A stretch of DNA of 13,045 nucleotides, from the NCBI GenBank assembly GCA_934433485.1, contig CAKRZR010000026.1, positions 1-13,045 on the forward strand, given 5' to 3'. The DNA comes from an uncultured Eubacteriales bacterium. GTDB taxonomy: Bacteria > Bacillota > Clostridia > Oscillospirales > CAG-272. A model generated the notes under the pieces. It did no database searches and was not told the DNA's origin. It worked only from the letters and a program-made list of their open reading frames with translations. A program made the position numbers and the translations under genes. Positions 12,857 through 13,045 of the stretch are shown piece by piece (within the stretch, counting starts at the first letter, position 1; the number at the start of each line of letters is the position of its first letter).

Positions 12857-13045
12857 GAACCTTTTTTGAGAAAAAGGTTCCGACACCTCCAAAAAACTTT
12901 ACACCTTTTTACAGGACACACGTGCGGTCCGGCTCTTGCGAACCAAGCCGTACATGTGTCCGACAAAGTTACACCGTATCCCTGACCAAAAACGCATAAA
13001 GTTTTTGGAAGGGGGTGCGGGGGAAACTTTTTTTCAAAAAAGTTT
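12857..13045. repeat. Inverted-repeat element interrupting the S10 operon after rpsQ (partial)
   Basis: The left arm (12857-12900) has a perfect GAACCTTTTT-TGAG-AAAAAGGTTC hairpin, then ACACCTCC and AAAAAACTTT. The right part (12998-13045) carries the same blocks inverted: AAAGTTTTTGG, GGGGGTGCGGGGG, and a hairpin AAACTTTTTT-TC-AAAAAAGTTT at the window edge. Between them GGACACACGTGCGG (~12914) pairs with CCGTACATGTGTCC (~12948) over 14 positions with one mismatch and one G-U. The block CATAAAGTTTTTGG (12995-13008) is shared with repeats A and B. No gene, promoter or proper terminator is seen in 12833-13045. The element probably continues beyond the window. Confidence 0.55.

Noticed and set aside
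12907..12955. Group II intron domain V or other ribozyme remnant
   Set aside because: The GTGCGG and AAGCCGTAC pieces recall domain V only loosely; the sequence lacks the catalytic triad spacing and no intron protein is near.
1..13045. CRISPR array, tRNA or rRNA genes, prophage or transposase genes
   Set aside because: No repeat-spacer pattern, cloverleaf, rRNA block or mobile-element protein was seen on either strand.

Overview
The window looks like a chromosomal segment from a fairly GC-rich member of the Clostridia (Firmicutes), plausibly an Oscillospirales/Ruminococcaceae-type gut bacterium. Reasons: strong AGGAGG ribosome binding sites before almost every gene, Firmicutes-type ribosomal proteins in S10-operon order, a TelA/TPM gene pair, and short dispersed hairpin repeats of the kind common between genes in that group. 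The genus-level placement is inference.

Left part (1-6100). The 3' end of a probable flavin reductase-like gene (+) meets a two-gene minus-strand stretch at a shared bidirectional terminator (257-303). That stretch encodes an ABC-F ATPase (302-2269) and a secreted or membrane-anchored TPM-domain protein with a Gln/Gly/Asn/Tyr-rich tail (2341-3528). Further upstream on the same strand is a tight two-gene unit: an uncharacterised eight-helix membrane protein (5069-6073) and a TelA-family protein (3860-5053), read from a good extended -10 promoter at 6110-6138.

Repeats (3665-3851 and 6180-6513). A 95-nt near-perfect palindrome and two related dispersed repeats in opposite orientation lie on either side of the telA unit. 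They are followed by a 16-bp tandem array and another hairpin repeat.

Right part (6622-12832). The S10 ribosomal protein operon starts at an extended -10 promoter (6622-6650) with a leader of about 450 nt. It reads rpsJ, a 557-nt non-coding but highly foldable gap, then rplC-rplD-rplW-rplB-rpsS-rplV-rpsC-rplP-rpmC-rpsQ packed with overlaps or gaps of 24 nt or less. The gap separates S10 (also the antitermination factor NusE) from the rest of the operon and is the best candidate here for an undescribed regulatory RNA. S3 carries an unusual Arg/Asp/Gly-rich tail of about 70 residues.

Right edge (12833-13045). Where rplN would be expected, at least 213 nt of repeat sequence with inverted arms begins and runs off the window.
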